From NCBI GenBank assembly GCA_022457155.1, contig JAJGOT010000138.1, positions 198,501 to 262,500 of the forward strand: a stretch of 64,000 nt of DNA. Direction: 5' to 3'. Below the pieces are notes generated by a model. That model was not told the origin of the DNA, did no database searches, and saw only the letters and a list, made by a program, of their open reading frames with translations. Positions 30,651-42,744 of this stretch are shown piece after piece. Origin of the DNA: Cladopsammia gracilis. Its lineage: Eukaryota; Cnidaria; Anthozoa; Scleractinia; Dendrophylliidae. The translations under genes and the position numbers were made by a program. Position 1 is the stretch's first letter. Each line of letters opens with the position of its first letter.

Positions 30651-33600
30651 GGGCTCTTAAAGCCATCTCGTTAATGCGAGAGAATGTAAGGTTAATAAAC
30701 AACAATAAGAACAACAACAACAGGGATGGGGGTGGCAAAACTACTTAGATTCAATCTATCTTTAGAGAGCCCTTTCACTTAGTTAATTTTCCATGTTTTG
30801 TATCAGTCACAGTATTTTAGTAGCAATGACTTGTATGGCATTACAATGGCGATTTTCTTATCAATCGAAATTTGGGAAAGATGTACGAAGGTTAAAAAAT
30901 ATTTACTATCTTTATTTATTGATATTTAAACAAAACTAAAACATATTGCAACGATTTTCATTTGGGATTAAAGTTGATTAACTAGCAATGTTTTTAAACA
31001 GCCAATTTATATGTGCAGTGTATATGTGGATGTATGAGACAAAACAAGAACTTTGTGCATGTGAATAAGTTCAGTAAAAAGACTTCAGTAAAAAAGGAAT
31101 GTTTTATCTAAATACTTCACTAAGGTAGACTATTGTAAAAAAGGCAAATGAAAATATTTTACTTGTCGCTTTTTCCGTCAACTAAAAAATTGTGTACCTT
31201 CGGGCAGAATGGTGTCTCTTGTAGGAATAGAGCTGGTGATTAGATTTTGTTTCCTTTTATAGCTGAAGCTGTTTTCAAAACATCTCGGCTTAAAGAAGCC
31301 TTGGTAAAAACAACAAGCGACCTGGCCCCGAAAATTGCCGACATGGGACGTTCTGAACAGCGAGAAGCGGCTCGATTCCGCTTCAAAAATACGACAAATT
31401 ACGACAGCGACTTTAGAAGGTTGTGCAATTTACCAATAAAAATTAAACATTATTGACCATATCGTTCATATCAACACCCGACGGCGAACGGTCTGTTTTA
31501 ATGATCAATTTGTTATTGAAACGTCTACCAACCTCGTTCCCAAGGCCCCTATCTTCCTCTCTCTCTTGGATCGGACGTGCAGTTAGAGTACACCCTACAC
31601 TCCCGGTATACACATACATATCCGTGACCTTTGATTTTTGATTTTTTGGTGCAAATTGGTTTTAACAAGCTTAATAATTTTCCTTCGAGCATTTTTATTT
31701 TAAAAAGAGACTTTTCTTTTGATCTTGATGAAAAATTGCACTTTATCAAATAAAGACAAATAAGTGACAGGTCACGCTTGTGGTTTCCGTTCGAATTACA
31801 CGCACCGGCTCCCCCGACGGTGTCAATTTGCGCGAGGGCAAAAGTAACGACCCTCCCCTCGGGTGAATGTCATTTTGTCTCTGTGACGCGGTCGCTAAGC
31901 TTTAGTATTCGAATTTCGTGGTACAGCCGTTTGGATCGCGGACAATGGCGAAGCGAAGATGGCCAGAATCGCTCCAAAACGGAGCCCTTTTAGAGCCCGT
32001 GAAAGGGAATTTGGAACCTAGCACGAATCGCACGGGTAGACATTGAGTTGAATTGTTTAGAATTTATTGGCTTTCGCGTGGCGAGGGTTCGCTCAGAGGT
32101 CTCCAGCCTTCCCTTTTATAGTGGATAGTGGGGCGAGTGACAAAAGTTGTAAAAATGCATTTAAACCGGTCAGGATACATCAAGAGACAATAAAGTAAAG
32201 GTGAGAAGACTTTAGTGTGTAATATTTTCGATTTTTCTATCGCTTATCAATTCCGTGACAAATCGTATTATTACCTAGTATATTTCATTACTGTGTACTG
32301 GATATCACGATTGGTCTGCCTGTGGGATCATCCAATTTAAATCTTTGATGTGTGCCACAACGCATCGGATAACTGTTTACGCTTATCCGCGTTTGTAGAT
32401 CTTTATATATAAGATATAAACATCTAAGAATTTTACGGAGATTTTAAAGAAGAAAAGAACTGATCCATGACCTATGGTCGCTACAATGTTTGTCACTGAT
32501 CGATCAGAGTCCGTTCGCGCATATTCATTGCTATTTTAAGACTTAAATTCAGTCAGGAAGTCAAGACAAAAAAGTGCATATTCTTAGAATTCCTCTATTC
32601 CTCAAAGAAAGAATTAAGCAAATATATATTTTTCCAACGTTAATTTCATTTTTAAGACAGTTTTGAGATTCTCTCTTTCCTGTTTATAATCTTCCGGAAA
32701 CCGGACATTCCACAAAGATAACAAGGTATCGCAGAACATTCATAATCCATCGGATCGACAAAAGCAAAGAAACTTTTGATAACTTAGACGTCAGATGTGG
32801 GTGGGCTGAAATATCTGTTTTCCGCTTAGTTGTCAATGCTTGTTAAAGGAAATATTTCACGCAGTTGTATGTTGTTATCGATATCGATGTGAAATGTTTT
32901 GGAAAGTGAAGCGGACATTGATTTTTCTTTTGTGGAGAGTTGAAAAAGAAATGGCTGCATAAGTTAATGTTATACATGAATGGGTTATTTGCGAATATAT
33001 AGTAGTTCTGTCTTTTTTTATTCGAAAGTCGAGAGTTTTCTATTTCCGGTATCATGTGTTTAGTAACTATTAGAGATTAAATGGGTCTGCTTTAAACCTC
33101 AAAATATAGTGTTGACAGTGTCTTCTTAACGACCCCCGGGGTCACGACCGCAGTAAAATTTCGTAAAATATTCTATTAAGATCCAAGTCTTATGCGATAG
33201 TCATATATTGGAATAGTGGGATCTTGTAATTGTTTTTTAATAGCTCCTCAGAGTTTATTCCGCGTGTAAGTGTAATGTGTTTCTCAGAGCTAGGCAGTAT
33301 CTCCATTGTCAGAAGTATAGCATCATTACATCCTGTTTGAAATATTTGAATCTCCAGCATGATAGCTGTACACTCTTTATCAAGTTTCCCGGAAAGTGAC
33401 ATCATGAAACTTAGCGCCCCAATTTCTCAAATTATAAAATTTGTACTGAAGTAATCAAACATGCGGGATTCCTGACCGCAGTATTTTTCAAAACCTTTTT
33501 CTGATCCGAGATGCAGGCAAGGTTGTCCGTTGTTGCATTATTATGCAGTATTACTTTATTTTGTATTAAATTTTCCACCGCAGAAATATACTCGCGCAGA

Positions 33601-34649
33601 AAAAAAATTACTTGTTTTAATGATGTATATTGGCTTAACAAGAACTTTTCAACAGTGAATATATTGCTATCATAACTCCGAGGCGACCGGCACAACAGTC
33701 ATCTGTATTCCCGATTCAACTCCACACACGTCCTCAAAAGAACCAGAGACTGTTATCATAATACTGATACATTTTTACAACAACGTGCAATAATTCACTC
33801 ACTAGTTTTCTCGTTGTTTATGTTCATATTGGCGCCAGAACAGCAACCATATAACTAGGAGAACTATACAAATCTCTGGTCAGGAAGTAAAATTGTTTAA
33901 TACCGATACCTTGGATTTTATTTATACTTGACCAGAAATCCGCAAACATTTCCTCCCAGCAGAAATTTTAGCTGTCCCGACGCGCAAAAATTTCCTCCCA
34001 CAAAACAAATTCAGTCGGACAATCCGCAAACTTTCCTTGTGCACGGTAGCTAAACCAATAAAACTATGACGTCTTTCCCATACTATTGCATACAAACGCA
34101 AAGTTCATGCTATTTTGCTCTGCCATATCGCTCATATTAAAACACAAACTTTCCCGTCCAATTTAACTTTCTTAAAACGTCTCCATTCGTAAAAATAGAC
34201 CGTGAAATTCTCAAACTACGTTTCCCAAGAAAACGCATTTGACCTATTTTTACCATTCTCGAAAGCAGCTTGAATGGCTTTACGACAAATGATTGAAAAT
34301 TTTAAATATTTAGATACGTAACGTGAGATATCGAAACTAAGAACTTTAATATATTTGCGGTGACTTAATGTGAAATATGACAAGTTCTGACATCCCAATA
34401 CCCTAGGGAAATTAACAATAGGACCGGGGGTGTTCCTCAAATATTTTAGTGACGGTATGTGACGCCCTCCTTGAAATCCTAACCGCTTTAACCAACCATA
34501 TCCTCAATGCCCTAATATAGCTTCTATGAAGAAGAAAGAAGAAACCCCCCCCCCCCCCCCGGACAAAAGTCCACAAAAATTTGTTAACAGCTTTTGCCCC
34601 TTTTTTCGTACTCAACTCCGAAATCTCGCTTAATGCGCATGCGCATTAA
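30651..34649. mobile_element. 4-kb insertion of unknown type in Rep copy 2
   Basis: Rep copy 2 stops in mid-motif at both ends, and the flanks CAAAATCAAA (30641-30650) and CAAGATAAAA (34650-34659) match at 8 of 10 positions, as an old target duplication would. No long inverted ends are visible; the left end has a small hairpin (CTCGTTAATGCGAG) and the right end the 16-bp palindrome AATGCGCATGCGCATT. No credible protein is encoded. A comparatively GC-rich block at about 31770-32110 could be a promoter or captured exon (it reads GCGGACAATGGCGAAGCGAA). The rest is AT-rich with nothing I can name. Confidence 0.6.
34544..34561. repeat. Poly(C) run
   Basis: An uninterrupted run of about 17-18 C residues near the right end of the 4-kb insertion; its length is likely to vary and to be error-prone in sequencing. 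Confidence 0.85.
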
Positions 34650-35657
34650 CAAGATAAAAATGACTTCACAGTTTTGCGCTCCGACCCATGCAAAACTGGC
34701 TGTTGCCGGGTTAGTGAAGGTATTAAAAATACCGTTCAGAGGATTGAGTAAAAATGTTTTACCACAATCAGCGGGACCAACAAGAAGTAGATTCCTGTAT
34801 TTTCCCCGGCCTCTTGTTATTAGACATCTCACTGCCTCTGAAAATTCACGTTCAGCAATGGAATTCTGTTTCAGTATATCCTGTGCAATGCTCAGCCATC
34901 ACTTGTCGTAACCAGGAGTGCATTCTTCACCCAACACAGTGTTCAGAACCTCCATGCGTGTCTTTTTGTCCCTCTTAAGTGTAGCCGGTGCTCTCTCGAT
35001 GTCCCAACCAATCCTTATAGCTTCGTCTACGCCCTTATAACCTCGATTTGCGATAAATTCCGCCAAATCGGTTTTCCCTTCGGCCTTCTGCAAATTAGCT
35101 AGAGCAAGGAGTTCCATTCGAGTATGGAAACCTTTGTCAACCGCCATTTGAGATACTTAGTAAATCGACAAGCACGGCTTCCTTTTTCGCTTAAGATTTT
35201 TTGCGCCATTCTTTTTAGAATTACCTTTGCGTCCTTCGCTCGCTTCTTGTGTTTGTGGTGGTGCATTTCGTAAATCCGGATGACCTTCGGATTGTAAATA
35301 ATCTTTATCCTCTTTAGTTACGTACTTCCAGGCGGAATAGTAATTCGCATGCGTACTCGAAAAGTTCAGCTTCACATGATGCTTGTTGTCCCCGTAATTG
35401 CGCACCTGAAGCCATCGGCGTGTACGGTCCAATTTTACTACCATGTGGTAATGTTTTCCACCATCCTTATGATATTCTTGGCTACAACCCCATTGGGTGA
35501 CTTGACTCCGACAATTACAATCAGCGCTTTCAAAGGAATCTAGTACAATCACAGCAAATGAATCACGAGAAGGAACACACTCTGCATCCGCTTGACTGTA
35601 GGTAATTAGGTAAACACTTCTCATTTGCCGTCTATTGAGAACACTGTTCTCTTCCAT
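34650..35657 (-). pseudogene. Rep copy 2, HUH endonuclease and Walker A part
   Basis: Start chosen at 35657 (MEENSVLNRRQMRSVYL), which matches copy 1, rather than the longer open frame above it. Motif I is YLITYSQ, motif II KHYHMVV, motif III YVTK. The linker (KRKRKPCLSIY) ends in TAA 35157-35159 exactly where copy 1 is open in its helicase frame, and the same frame resumes as VSQMAVDKGF at 35147, so the break is a point mutation. A further break lies near 34830-34900. Walker A reads GPADCGKTFLL. The gene is cut at CEVIFI by the insertion at 30651-34649. Protein identity with copy 1 is moderate, so the copies separated long ago. Confidence 0.85.
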
Positions 35658-36038
35658 GTTTCCTCCCAAAACAATTGCAAATGTGACCGTTACAATTATT
35701 AGAACGCATTGACTGAAATGGACATGTGACATTGACAATATTGGCCTTAGTGCAACAAAAAACTTTCTACCTCGGCAATAAAACAGCACTCAAATTCTCG
35801 ACCAACAACACGTCTACAAAACACTTAAAAAGTAAACAAACTGTCAACATTCATCCTCAATGTCAATCTCTGTTTATTTAGCTACAATTTCTGGTATTTT
35901 TGGTCTTAAGTCAGCGTGGAAAAGACAAATTTGAACAAAATCTCCACCCTATTATCGCCAAAACGTAACCAACAACTTACAGAAATTTTCATGAGTGTAA
36001 GGTCGCTGGCGTGACATTCTCACACTATTGTTTATACA

Positions 36039-36213
36039 CAACCCCAGACAAAATGTTCGGGACACTGCGCCTCTCCGATACCCCCTCCCCCTTACCAAGG
36101 TTGAAAGACCTAAATGTTCTTGTTTTTTACGCAAAAATCGCCGGTTTTTTCAATTTTGAACAAGGGGAGGGAGGTTGAGATACGTTTGATCAAGTGTCCC
36201 AAGGAATTATGAC
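36039..36213 (+). repeat. Terminal-type hairpin near Rep copy 2
   Basis: Starts CAACCCCAGACAAAATG, like the ends of the composite element at 4563-8600, about 380 bp upstream of the Rep start. It folds back: GGGACAC pairs with GTGTCCC, and TACCCCCTCCCCCTT faces AAGGGGAGGGAGG. The end reads GTCCCAAGGAATTATG, a diverged form of GTCCAAGGTTGTCTATG. Confidence 0.65.
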
Positions 36214-37279
36214 TTCTGTTGTAGCTGTTTGAAAGCTTTCATTGTCATCCATATGGAATAGCTACAACAAAACATTTTAAGTCAGTTCCTTGTCTATTTG
36301 ATACTATCTCTTCTTCAATCCAGTGCATACACAAATAATTTGGTAAGCATAAAAATTAAGCTCCTAAATCAAGATCATATCTCAAGGTTTTGAAGGTTAG
36401 CAAGTCAGTAAGCTTAACTTATATATATTGCATCTAGGCGAAACTCTCAAATTCTAAATAAGTCTGGATACAGTACATGTAGTTTTGCTATATCATGGTG
36501 AAGCTACAATTTGTAGTGTTATTTGTGCTTAATATATAATTGTGAAGGACTAACTGTGGAAAAACAGTTCTCAAAAGACTGAAGAATGAACAAAAATCAT
36601 GAATGTTCATTTCAGACGGATCTAAGACAAAGCAATGTGTTGTGTATAAAGCTGATTGTGCTTGTGTTTCAAGCAATAAAACCACACCTAGATCAAGAAA
36701 GATTATCCATATTTTTTCTTCATTTACAGGCTCCTGACTTCAAATTCTTCTAACATTTCAATATTTCCAAAATAACGAATTTACTGAATGCTACCGTGTA
36801 TGCTCTGTAGTCTAAAACTGCTGACTGCTGGCTCACTTTCCCCAGGCCAACTCTCATGTTTTAGAAGCAAGATGGCGGATGTTGTTCTTGTGCAATTAAA
36901 TCTTGTTTAAGAGTTACTTAAACTAAACAAGTCCATGGGTAAATTGAGGAAATGTTTTCTTGCAAAATTTTGGTTTATATGGATTTTCACTGTAAAATTT
37001 AAGTACACTAGAGTGTATGGATTGTAACAGGATCGTGAGGACAAATACATGTACAAGATTTCTGACTATTCAGTATTGCAGTGTGTTTGCAAGAGCTTGT
37101 TATCTGTTCTTTATTCTGTTCATGTTTGAGCTTAACATAAGGTGAACTGGATTTTTGAAATTCAAGGTTATTGATAAAGAAACTTATCATAATACGAACG
37201 GGACAAATAAAACAAGAATTCCAAAGTTATCCATTATATGCAGTTAATATATAGTTGTTTTCAGTTTCTGCGTGGCCAG
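36214..37279. other. No gene seen
   Basis: AT-rich sequence with only short open frames lacking recognisable domains. AAGCAAGATGGCGGATG near 36870 looks like a gene start context but the frame soon ends (TTGTTCTTGTGCAATTAAATC then a stop). Confidence 0.4.
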
Positions 37280-37500
37280 GGCGTTTTTACTTGTATAATA
37301 CACGTGTAATGCATGTACAATGTTAAGCTGCACTAATGCACATGTGTAATGTGTCACACATGTATTGTACATATTCAGCACACATGTGTACACGTGTAAG
37401 TAAATACAAACGAACCTACAAAATATTGCTCACATAAAATACACATGTGTAACATTTTCTGGTGTATTACACCAGATTTACACATGTGTAGTTTTGGTAA
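37280..37500. repeat. Hairpin element rich in ACACATGTGTA palindromes
   Basis: ACACGTGTA, GCATGTACAATG, CACATGTGTAATGTG, CATTGTACAT-type and ACACATGTGTACACGTGTA motifs are repeated and inverted, with outer arms TACTTGTATAATACACGTGTA (left) and TACACGTGTAAGTA (right). It is probably a MITE followed by further copies of ACACATGTGTA to 37490. Confidence 0.55.
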
Positions 37501-37928
37501 GGGATCACCAAAAAGCATCAGATTTCCAGCAACCAAGAGCATGAATTTGCGAGTCAGAAAACCCGTTTTCAGCAGCATGGCACGCTGCTCCCATTCTAAA
37601 GCTATGACTCTTATCGCGTTCGAAGAACGTAATCCCAATTTCGTGTTGGAGACAAATTTGAGATTTTTTGGTAGACGGTCTTCCAAATGGCCGCCCCTAT
37701 TGGTTTTTTTCAGGGGCTCATTTCCGCCGGAAATTCCTTTGAACGCGTCTCCATGATCTGTGATTATTGCTAGTAATATGTGTCGAGACTGCAAAAACTC
37801 AAGCACTGGGTTAGCATAGTATTAAATTGGCTCACCGTGATTGGACTATCATCCAGATGGCAAAAAAGAGGTCCGGGTTGTGGGCCGCAGATTTTGTTGC
37901 AAAGTAACATGGATTACATGGGGCAACA

Positions 37929-39350
37929 TTATGACGATTCTTTGCGTGTAATTATGATGTCAAAGGGGTGATTGCCAGTGTTGTGCTTGAAATTAGTGAT
38001 AGTAATTTTCATGGAATGAATTTGTCCCTCAAGATTGAGAAACTGTAGGTTATCATATTGAATTACAGTTTTGGCACTGGCACTCATGGCCACTAGTTCT
38101 CCAATGCGGAAAAACCCATAGAAGGCCATGAGAAACATGGCTAAGAAAAGAACACATATGGCCGAAGAGTTGGTGTGTTAGAGTACACGAGGTCGTGTAA
38201 AACCGGTTTCGAAATTGGTAATCTGACATCTGACAATTTATGTTGACTTAACACACTTAACACTTAAGAATAAGGAACGTTTTAGTTGGGTCAGGTAAAC
38301 CTTTCATCTTGTGCAGGTAGGTAATGGCTGATAGATAAGAGATAATGGTAGAAGTTGCAAGCTTCCATGCATCAAGATGAGATATGAAAAGGGCCAGTGA
38401 GGCAGATGATAGTGGCAAATGCAGGTTATCTGTTTTGAAAAACCTCCTATACAACTTGTAAATAAACTCCAACTCTTCGATATGATTGACAATAACCCAA
38501 CAAGAAATTCTGTAAGCTAGTAACCAACTCTTCGGTAGTAGGTTCTCAGGCACAAGTGTTGGTGAGTGAACAGCTCTATAATCGGCACGAAATATAAGAT
38601 TATACCTTGAACAGGTTAAAACAAGGTCACATATCAAAATCATTATTAATTTATGTTTAGACGTTTGTTGATTGATGATCTCAACCAAGGCTGCGGTATC
38701 AGTAAAAAAACATGATGCGTCTGTTGGCCATCTGAGAACCCCAAACATGAACAGGGGACGATCGGAAATAGTTCTAGAACAAAATATTTAAGGATTTCCA
38801 GGCGTGTGGCCATGCACCGCAAAGCCAGTGAGTGTCAAAAATAGCACCGTAACCTTTCGATCCAGTTGCGTCAGTATAAAGTTGGAAAGATGATGAATTT
38901 TGCCATCTCTCTTCAATAAAAAATGAGCGGCATTAAACATGACATGGAGGTTTGGTTGAAATTTCTAGACAATTTTAGTTTCTTTGCTTAACCGAATGCG
39001 ATGATGCGGGCTATGCATGCCTATTGTAAGATCAATCATGCGGTGAAGAAAGGTGCGACTGGGAATGATGACAGAACATGTAAAATTTAACAGGCCTACT
39101 AAAGATTGTAGCTCTCTGAGAAAAGATTCGAGTAAACTGCGGCATTTTTTAAGCTTGTCTTCTGGTAAACAGGTTTCTTGCCGGACCATGTCCTGCATTA
39201 TGCTGGCAATCTGAAGCACTGTAGCAGGGCCAAATGTTTTTTCTTGTGCAATAGGTACCCCGAGGTACACACACATATGCAAAATGTTTGATAAATTGGC
39301 ACGACATTTGTTTTCACTGCTAGCTATAAAAAGGAAGTCATCTCTGTCAA
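37929..39350 (-). mobile_element. Second DIRS-type retrotransposon, badly decayed fragment
   Basis: On the minus strand: the RT end (SSENKCRANLSNILHMCVYL, LGVPIAQEKTFGPATVLQ, LQSLVGLLNFTCSVIIPSR), then the RNase H end (CFFTDTAALVEIINQQTSKH), then the recombinase (LPLSSASLALFISHLDAWKL, STIISYLSAITYLHKMKG, and FLMAFYGFFRIGELVAMS with the catalytic Arg kept). The gene order equals that of the element at 1496-14445, but the sequences differ enough to be another family. Frameshifts separate every part. The recombinase C-terminus (H-x-x-R and Tyr) is not found to the left of 37929. Confidence 0.8.
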
Positions 39351-39379
39351 AGTAATAAACAAACTTTATTCTTCGAATT

Positions 39380-41910
39380 CATTTCTGCACTTAGCGAAAC
39401 TACAACAACATGAAACCAGAGCAACAACATAAAAGCATGAGGTCTGTAAAACTACATGCCTGCATGTGCATTGGCTATATACCAATTTCTCATGACATCT
39501 CCCTCCCTGAGCTCTTTAGGGAGCAGATAATGAAACTGATGTACCAACTTAGAAACAAACTGAACAATTACAACACATGTATCAAACTGGCAATGTCTCT
39601 AGTGAATGAAATGTTGGCTGGGTAGATTCTTTTGGCAGAATTTGCATGTGGACACTTTGTTTTGAATGTCACCGCTAATGCCTGGTTACCACACAGTCAC
39701 ATTGGCTCTTTCACGGGACTTAGCCACACCTTGGTAACCATCATGGATATGGTCCAAGACTTCTGATCATAGAGCTGAAGGTACAAAAATTTGGTTGCAA
39801 TAGATCATTTATGCCACTTACTACGGACAATACACCACAAACTGTGTAGTACTGACCAATCTGCTCTGGAACATCCTTTGCATACATTGGCCATCCATTA
39901 ATTGTGTAATTCAGTACAAGACTGAGCTGTGGGTGGGTCAGCTTGCTTGATCTGCTCAAGTTTCTCAAGTGATGCTGGTTGTGACATCTCAGCTGCATCA
40001 ACATAAGCTTTGACATCATTTTCTGAGTTTGATGTCTGCAACGTTTACAAGCGGGTTTCTGGAGATGGTATTAGCAACCACAAGTTTCTTTCCTGGCACA
40101 TGTTCTGCCTTAAGAATCTCATCATACAATACAGTAACTTTAATTTCAACACGATAGTGATTAAATTGTTGCCGCTTATGAGGTTGTGCATTTAAGCTAA
40201 CTAATACGCATGAGAAGACGTTGGCATCGTAAAGGTACTTTATCCAGGTCTTGGCGGTTGAACAGGGGTATTAGTGGCTTGTGATCTGTCAACAGCCTGA
40301 ACTACTCCAGACCGCAAAGATGCGAGAACTTTTCACAGGCCCATACTGATGCCAAGCACTCCTTGTCGATTTGTGCAAATCTCTTTTCAGCATCTGTCAT
40401 CATGCGTGAGGCAAATGCTACAGGGCGTAGTTGATCACTGTGTTTCTGAAGAAGGACACCACCTAGGCCATAGCTGCTGGCATCTGCGCTGACTACAGTT
40501 GGTTTGTTGACATCATAGAAGGCTAATACTGGTAGTGGTCACTATGGCCTTAACTTTCTCAAAGGCTTGTTGCTGCCTATGGGACCAAGTCCAGGCGGTA
40601 TCCAATTTCTGCAACTCACTCAGGACTTATCACTGTTGATAAATTTGGAAGGAACCTGCCAATGTAATTGATCATGCCCAGCACTAGTCGCAATTGGGAT
40701 ACATTCTTTGGTGGCGGAAGTTCCTGAATCTGGGCTAACTCGTTGCTCAGTGATAACACTTCCAAAGTAGCAGATTTTGGGCTTGCAGAGTCACTTTTCT
40801 TTTTATTGGGCTTCAGGCCTGATTTGGCATTGGTCTCGAATACTTAATCTCGAATACTTAATTAATGCAGTCTCTTGACATTTTCTGCTACACTTTTGCC
40901 ATAGACTATGATATCATCTTAATTAGCTGCTGTGCCTTCATGGTCTTTAAGTAGACTTGTCATTTTATGCTGAAATATTTCGGTGCTGAGGTTATCCCAA
41001 ATGGCAAGTGGCAGAAATAGAAGCAACCCATGGGAGTTATGAATGTTGTGAACCTTGTGCTGTCAGGGTGCAAGGGTATCTGCCAATAACGACTTGATGC
41101 ATCTAACTTAGAGAATACTTTTGGTCAACACAAATTCTGATTTTGCCATTGGGTTTCACAACTGGAATCGTAGGAGCACACCAATCCATCAGTTCTGTGA
41201 CTTCAATAATTTCAGCTTCAGGCATGTGTGTAAGTTCCTCTTTTACTTTGGGAAAAAGTGGAAAGGGAATTTTCTGCACTTAATTAATACAATAAGGCTG
41301 TGCATCATCTGATAACTCAATTTTTGCTACATAACAGTCCATGAGGCCATTGTCTCCATAAACATCCGTGGTGGTTTCGTTGACACTTGGACTAAACCCA
41401 ACTGACATGCTGCTTGTCGACTGAAGGTTTTCCACGGTTCTTCGCCACTGTCACCCGATGTAATATCTCCAAGGAAAAAATGCTGGATGGTTTCTTTGGG
41501 AGTATGTGTTACTTCTCCCACCACCGAACAGTGAACTACAGTGAAATGTCCCTTTTTCTTGCATTTTGAACATTTGGCTCCTGTCACCAGGCATTTCTCG
41601 TCAGGCCTATGAGCATGGTTGCATCTAGAACATAGCTGAATCAAGGACCTCCAGGTCGCCTAAAATTCCTGCCACCCTGAGTAGGACCTTGTCTTCTATT
41701 TGCATTTGGCCACCGATTCTTTCGATTCACTTCTCCAAGGTGTTTGTTGTCTACTTGGCCTTCAACTTGAACTTTTACCTGCTCTGACTGATACGCCATT
41801 TCTATAGCTGTGTCAAGGTTCAGATAGGATTTCATCTGTAGCTTTTGCGAGGGTGATTTGTAGAAAATTTCAATCACTATCCTGTCTGTCTCCTGTCTAC
41901 ATGGCTCAAC
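39380..41910 (-). mobile_element. Second Ty3/gypsy-type element, heavily decayed
   Basis: On the minus strand a gag end and zinc knuckle (41877-41327) precede RT motifs in changing frames: DASSRYWQIPLHPDS, then TFITPMGCFYFCHLPFGI, DDIIVYGKS, LRLVLGMINYIGRFLPNLS, and RNase H and integrase-like shreds to about 39620. The style matches the group of gypsy elements with a CSRC...CHKC knuckle. No LTRs or ends are found. There are so many stops and shifts that it must be old. Confidence 0.7.
41327..41877 (-). pseudogene. Gag end and zinc knuckle of the second Ty3/gypsy-type element
   Basis: 41877-41641 encodes the end of a capsid-like region (LQMKSYLNLDTAIEMAYQSE) with a basic RRQGPTQGGRNFRRPGG linker. 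The next frame (41644-41327) has the paired knuckle CSRCNHAHRPDEKCLVTGAKC and CSKCKKKGHFTVVHC. The two frames overlap by a few bases. Confidence 0.7.
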
Positions 41911-42744
41911 ATTTATTTGTACCCTTCACATTCTAATTGCCACAAATTACCACCTTATTACCCACAATCTGCTTCCATACTGCCTCTTCCGGCCTTGCAC
42001 TCCTTTTGTAGTTTAGCCCCTGACTCGTCCCCAGTCGTCTCAATTCACGAGAGGAGCGCAAGGTGTGATGGGAAGGAGGAAAGAGGGGAGACGACTGGCA
42101 GATCCTGTTTTCAAGATGGCGGACAAAAATGGCGGACGGTGGTGAAATTTTAAATGTGGAAAATAGGCCGTTCCATCCGGCCTTTTTAAGTCTAAAATTA
42201 CCTTGCCCTCATATTCTATGTAGAGCCGAGCTCGGTTGAGCATTTTAAGAGGAAACAGGGCTGGACCAAAATGGTGAAAAATTTGAACGAGAAGCGTGGC
42301 GATCGGCGAGGAGACCAAATATCACCTACAGTGGCTGTCCACTTTTAATATCAGTTCGTTTCTTTAATATATACTCAGGGCTACGAATGTTTAACAGTTG
42401 CGTAATGTGCTGGCCTTAAAATGCTCGCTAAAGATACAATGGAGTGTGCGTGCCTTCGCGTCCTTTCAGCTCTCACCAGAACATACATACATATACTATA
42501 AAGGTTGTGAAAGAAAGAAGACAACGCTACAGTTGTACATGTGGGGATGTTGGGGGAGAGAAGTAAAGCACATGAAATTAACTGCCATCAAAGCCAAAAA
42601 GGGTGAACTTAATAATAAGGAACTCGAACATAGTAAATGTAGTTTAATATTTTTTAAGAGGTCCATCTTTCTCAAAGAAAGCAAAACAACTGTACAGTAT
42701 CTCATGTTATTTTATTTTTCATTAAATACAAGCTAATACAAGGC
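41911..42744. other. No gene seen; possible promoter-like block
   Basis: A block at 42020-42135 has inverted CCAGTCGTCTC / GAGACGACTGG, followed by CAAGATGGCGGACAAAAATGG. It may be an old 5' flank of a gene or a SINE-like repeat. The open frames at 42040-42318 and 42398-42736 have no recognisable features. Confidence 0.35.

Noticed and set aside
31778..31993. Short plus-strand frame in the GC-rich block of the 4-kb insertion
   Set aside because: Only 71 codons and no domain; the block is better described as possible promoter sequence.
37445..37756. Plus-strand frame of 103 codons
   Set aside because: It overlaps an equally long minus-strand frame and begins in the ACACATGTGTA repeat; neither shows a domain.
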